The position numbers and the translations under genes were made by a program. The notes below the pieces were generated by a model. The model saw only the letters and a list, made by a program, of their open reading frames with translations, was not told where the DNA came from and did no database searches. Below, in pieces: positions 13,901 through 14,596 of a stretch of 14,596 nucleotides of DNA. Numbering within the stretch: the first letter of the stretch is position 1; every line of letters begins with the position of its first letter. Source of the stretch: CAYNVS01 sp964400725 (GTDB lineage Bacteria > Myxococcota_A > SURF-8 > CAYNVS01); NCBI GenBank assembly GCA_964400725.1, contig CAYNVS010000059.1, positions 1 through 14,596 of the forward strand, in the 5' to 3' direction.

Positions 13901-13929
13901 TTGACTGTTAATTAAATATCTTCTATTAT
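13901..13929 (+). promoter_or_regulatory. Sigma-70-like promoter of the right-edge lipoprotein gene
   Basis: TTGACT (13901-13906), a 17-base AT-rich spacer and TATTAT (13924-13929) give a near-consensus promoter facing right. The start codon at 13970 is about 35 bases past the expected transcription start. Confidence 0.65.
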
Positions 13930-13969
13930 CTCAATAATGTATGACTGAAATTCTCTTATGGAGAGAAGA

Positions 13970-14596
13970 ATGAATAAAAATATAATATTATTTTTGGGCG
14001 TTCTGCTTTACGCTTTCGCTTCGCTGACGTGCCAGCCGTCGTCGTCGCAAGACTGCGGCAAATTCTGCGACAGAATGATGTATTATTACGGCAGAGCGGT
14101 TTCCGATACGAATCCGACTTCGCCAGAGCAGTACGAGAGTTCCAAGCTGCCCCGCCCGCGATTTTACTATTGCGCCGCCCCCGACGGAGCTACGACGGAA
14201 ATAAAAGGAAGATATTACGAGCTCGAAATAGACGACAAAGGCGCATGGACGGGAAAATGTCATTACAACACGACGGCGACGACGTGCGACGGAGCCGACG
14301 CCTGCTGTCTTAACAACGTCGGACTTAAAAAAGCGTCCGTCAAATGCTGCCCCGTGATTTTCGACCGAAACAACGTGGCTCCTTTCGCAGAATACTACAC
14401 TTTCTCAAAATACGTCGCCGAAAACGAAAACAATTATTCGGCTGACGCCTGCGCGCAAAGCTGCGAACATTTAACTCAATCGGGAACGATTGAAACTTGC
14501 GAGCGCGAAGGTTTGTCGGTAAACGTCCTGTCCTGCCTTCAGAATACGCCCAACTCGCTGGAAGCTAAAAAATTATACCGTAAATACTACGAATCA
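13970..14596 (+). CDS. Cysteine-containing lipoprotein, partial (runs off the window)
   Basis: 209 codons stay open to the last base, so only the N-terminal part is seen. The ATG follows GGAGAG at good spacing and opens a lipoprotein signal peptide (NKNIILFLGVLLYAFASLT-C21) with a good LT-C lipobox. The visible part has 14 cysteines, including CC pairs in 'ACCLNN' and 'KCCPVIF', and is rich in tyrosine ('MMYYYGRAV', 'EYYTFSKY', 'YRKYYES'). It does not show the regular C-x5-C repeats of the other two lipoproteins, and I recognise no family. It is divergent from the modular lipoprotein gene and has its own promoter. Probably outer-membrane anchored; function unknown. Confidence 0.8.
   Translation, partial: MNKNIILFLGVLLYAFASLTCQPSSSQDCGKFCDRMMYYYGRAVSDTNPTSPEQYESSKLPRPRFYYCAAPDGATTEIKGRYYELEIDDKGAWTGKCHYNTTATTCDGADACCLNNVGLKKASVKCCPVIFDRNNVAPFAEYYTFSKYVAENENNYSADACAQSCEHLTQSGTIETCEREGLSVNVLSCLQNTPNSLEAKKLYRKYYES

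Overview
The window comes from a diderm (Gram-negative) bacterium of roughly balanced base composition. Several encoded proteins are lipoproteins or Sec-exported, and there is an RND efflux pair and an MEP-pathway enzyme. The very cysteine-rich lipoproteins with repeated C-x5-C units, together with a 'DLDIHL...DDNDDP' beta-sandwich domain, resemble surface lipoproteins of Myxococcota/Bradymonadota-type (former Deltaproteobacteria) genomes. That placement is an inference from protein style only. There are no rRNAs, tRNAs, CRISPR arrays, phage genes or transposase genes.

Layout: everything from 63 to 13764 is read on the minus strand, and one partial gene at the right edge is on the plus strand. 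Read in the direction of transcription (right to left), a cysteine-rich modular lipoprotein (13764-11863) is followed after 15 bp by a divergent 1-deoxy-D-xylulose 5-phosphate reductoisomerase, dxr (11847-10660). A 321-bp gap follows, with a dispersed-repeat-like stretch and a promoter. Next come a periplasmic adaptor lipoprotein and an RND permease (10338-6289), ending in a clear intrinsic terminator. Then comes mnmE (6206-4824). After a further promoter there is a four-gene run in which every product has an export signal: an LPP20-like protein, a FlgT-N-like protein, a FecR-domain protein and an 87-cysteine lipoprotein (4678-63). At the right edge a third cysteine-containing lipoprotein (13970 to the end, cut by the window) is transcribed divergently from the modular lipoprotein. 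Good sigma-70-like promoters face both ways there, with a 15-bp palindrome between them.

How the parts fit: the housekeeping genes (mnmE, dxr) and the drug/metabolite efflux pair are recognisable. The accessory interest lies in the envelope genes. The four-gene cluster looks like one co-transcribed envelope module of unknown purpose. Its final product shares a nearly identically spaced C-terminal double-cysteine module (CC-x4-CC-x9-CC-x(2-4)-C-x5-C) with the modular lipoprotein encoded 10 kb away. That shared module is the most distinctive pattern found. Other points are an A10 homopolymer in the signal-peptide region of the 87-cysteine lipoprotein and active-site-region substitutions in Dxr.
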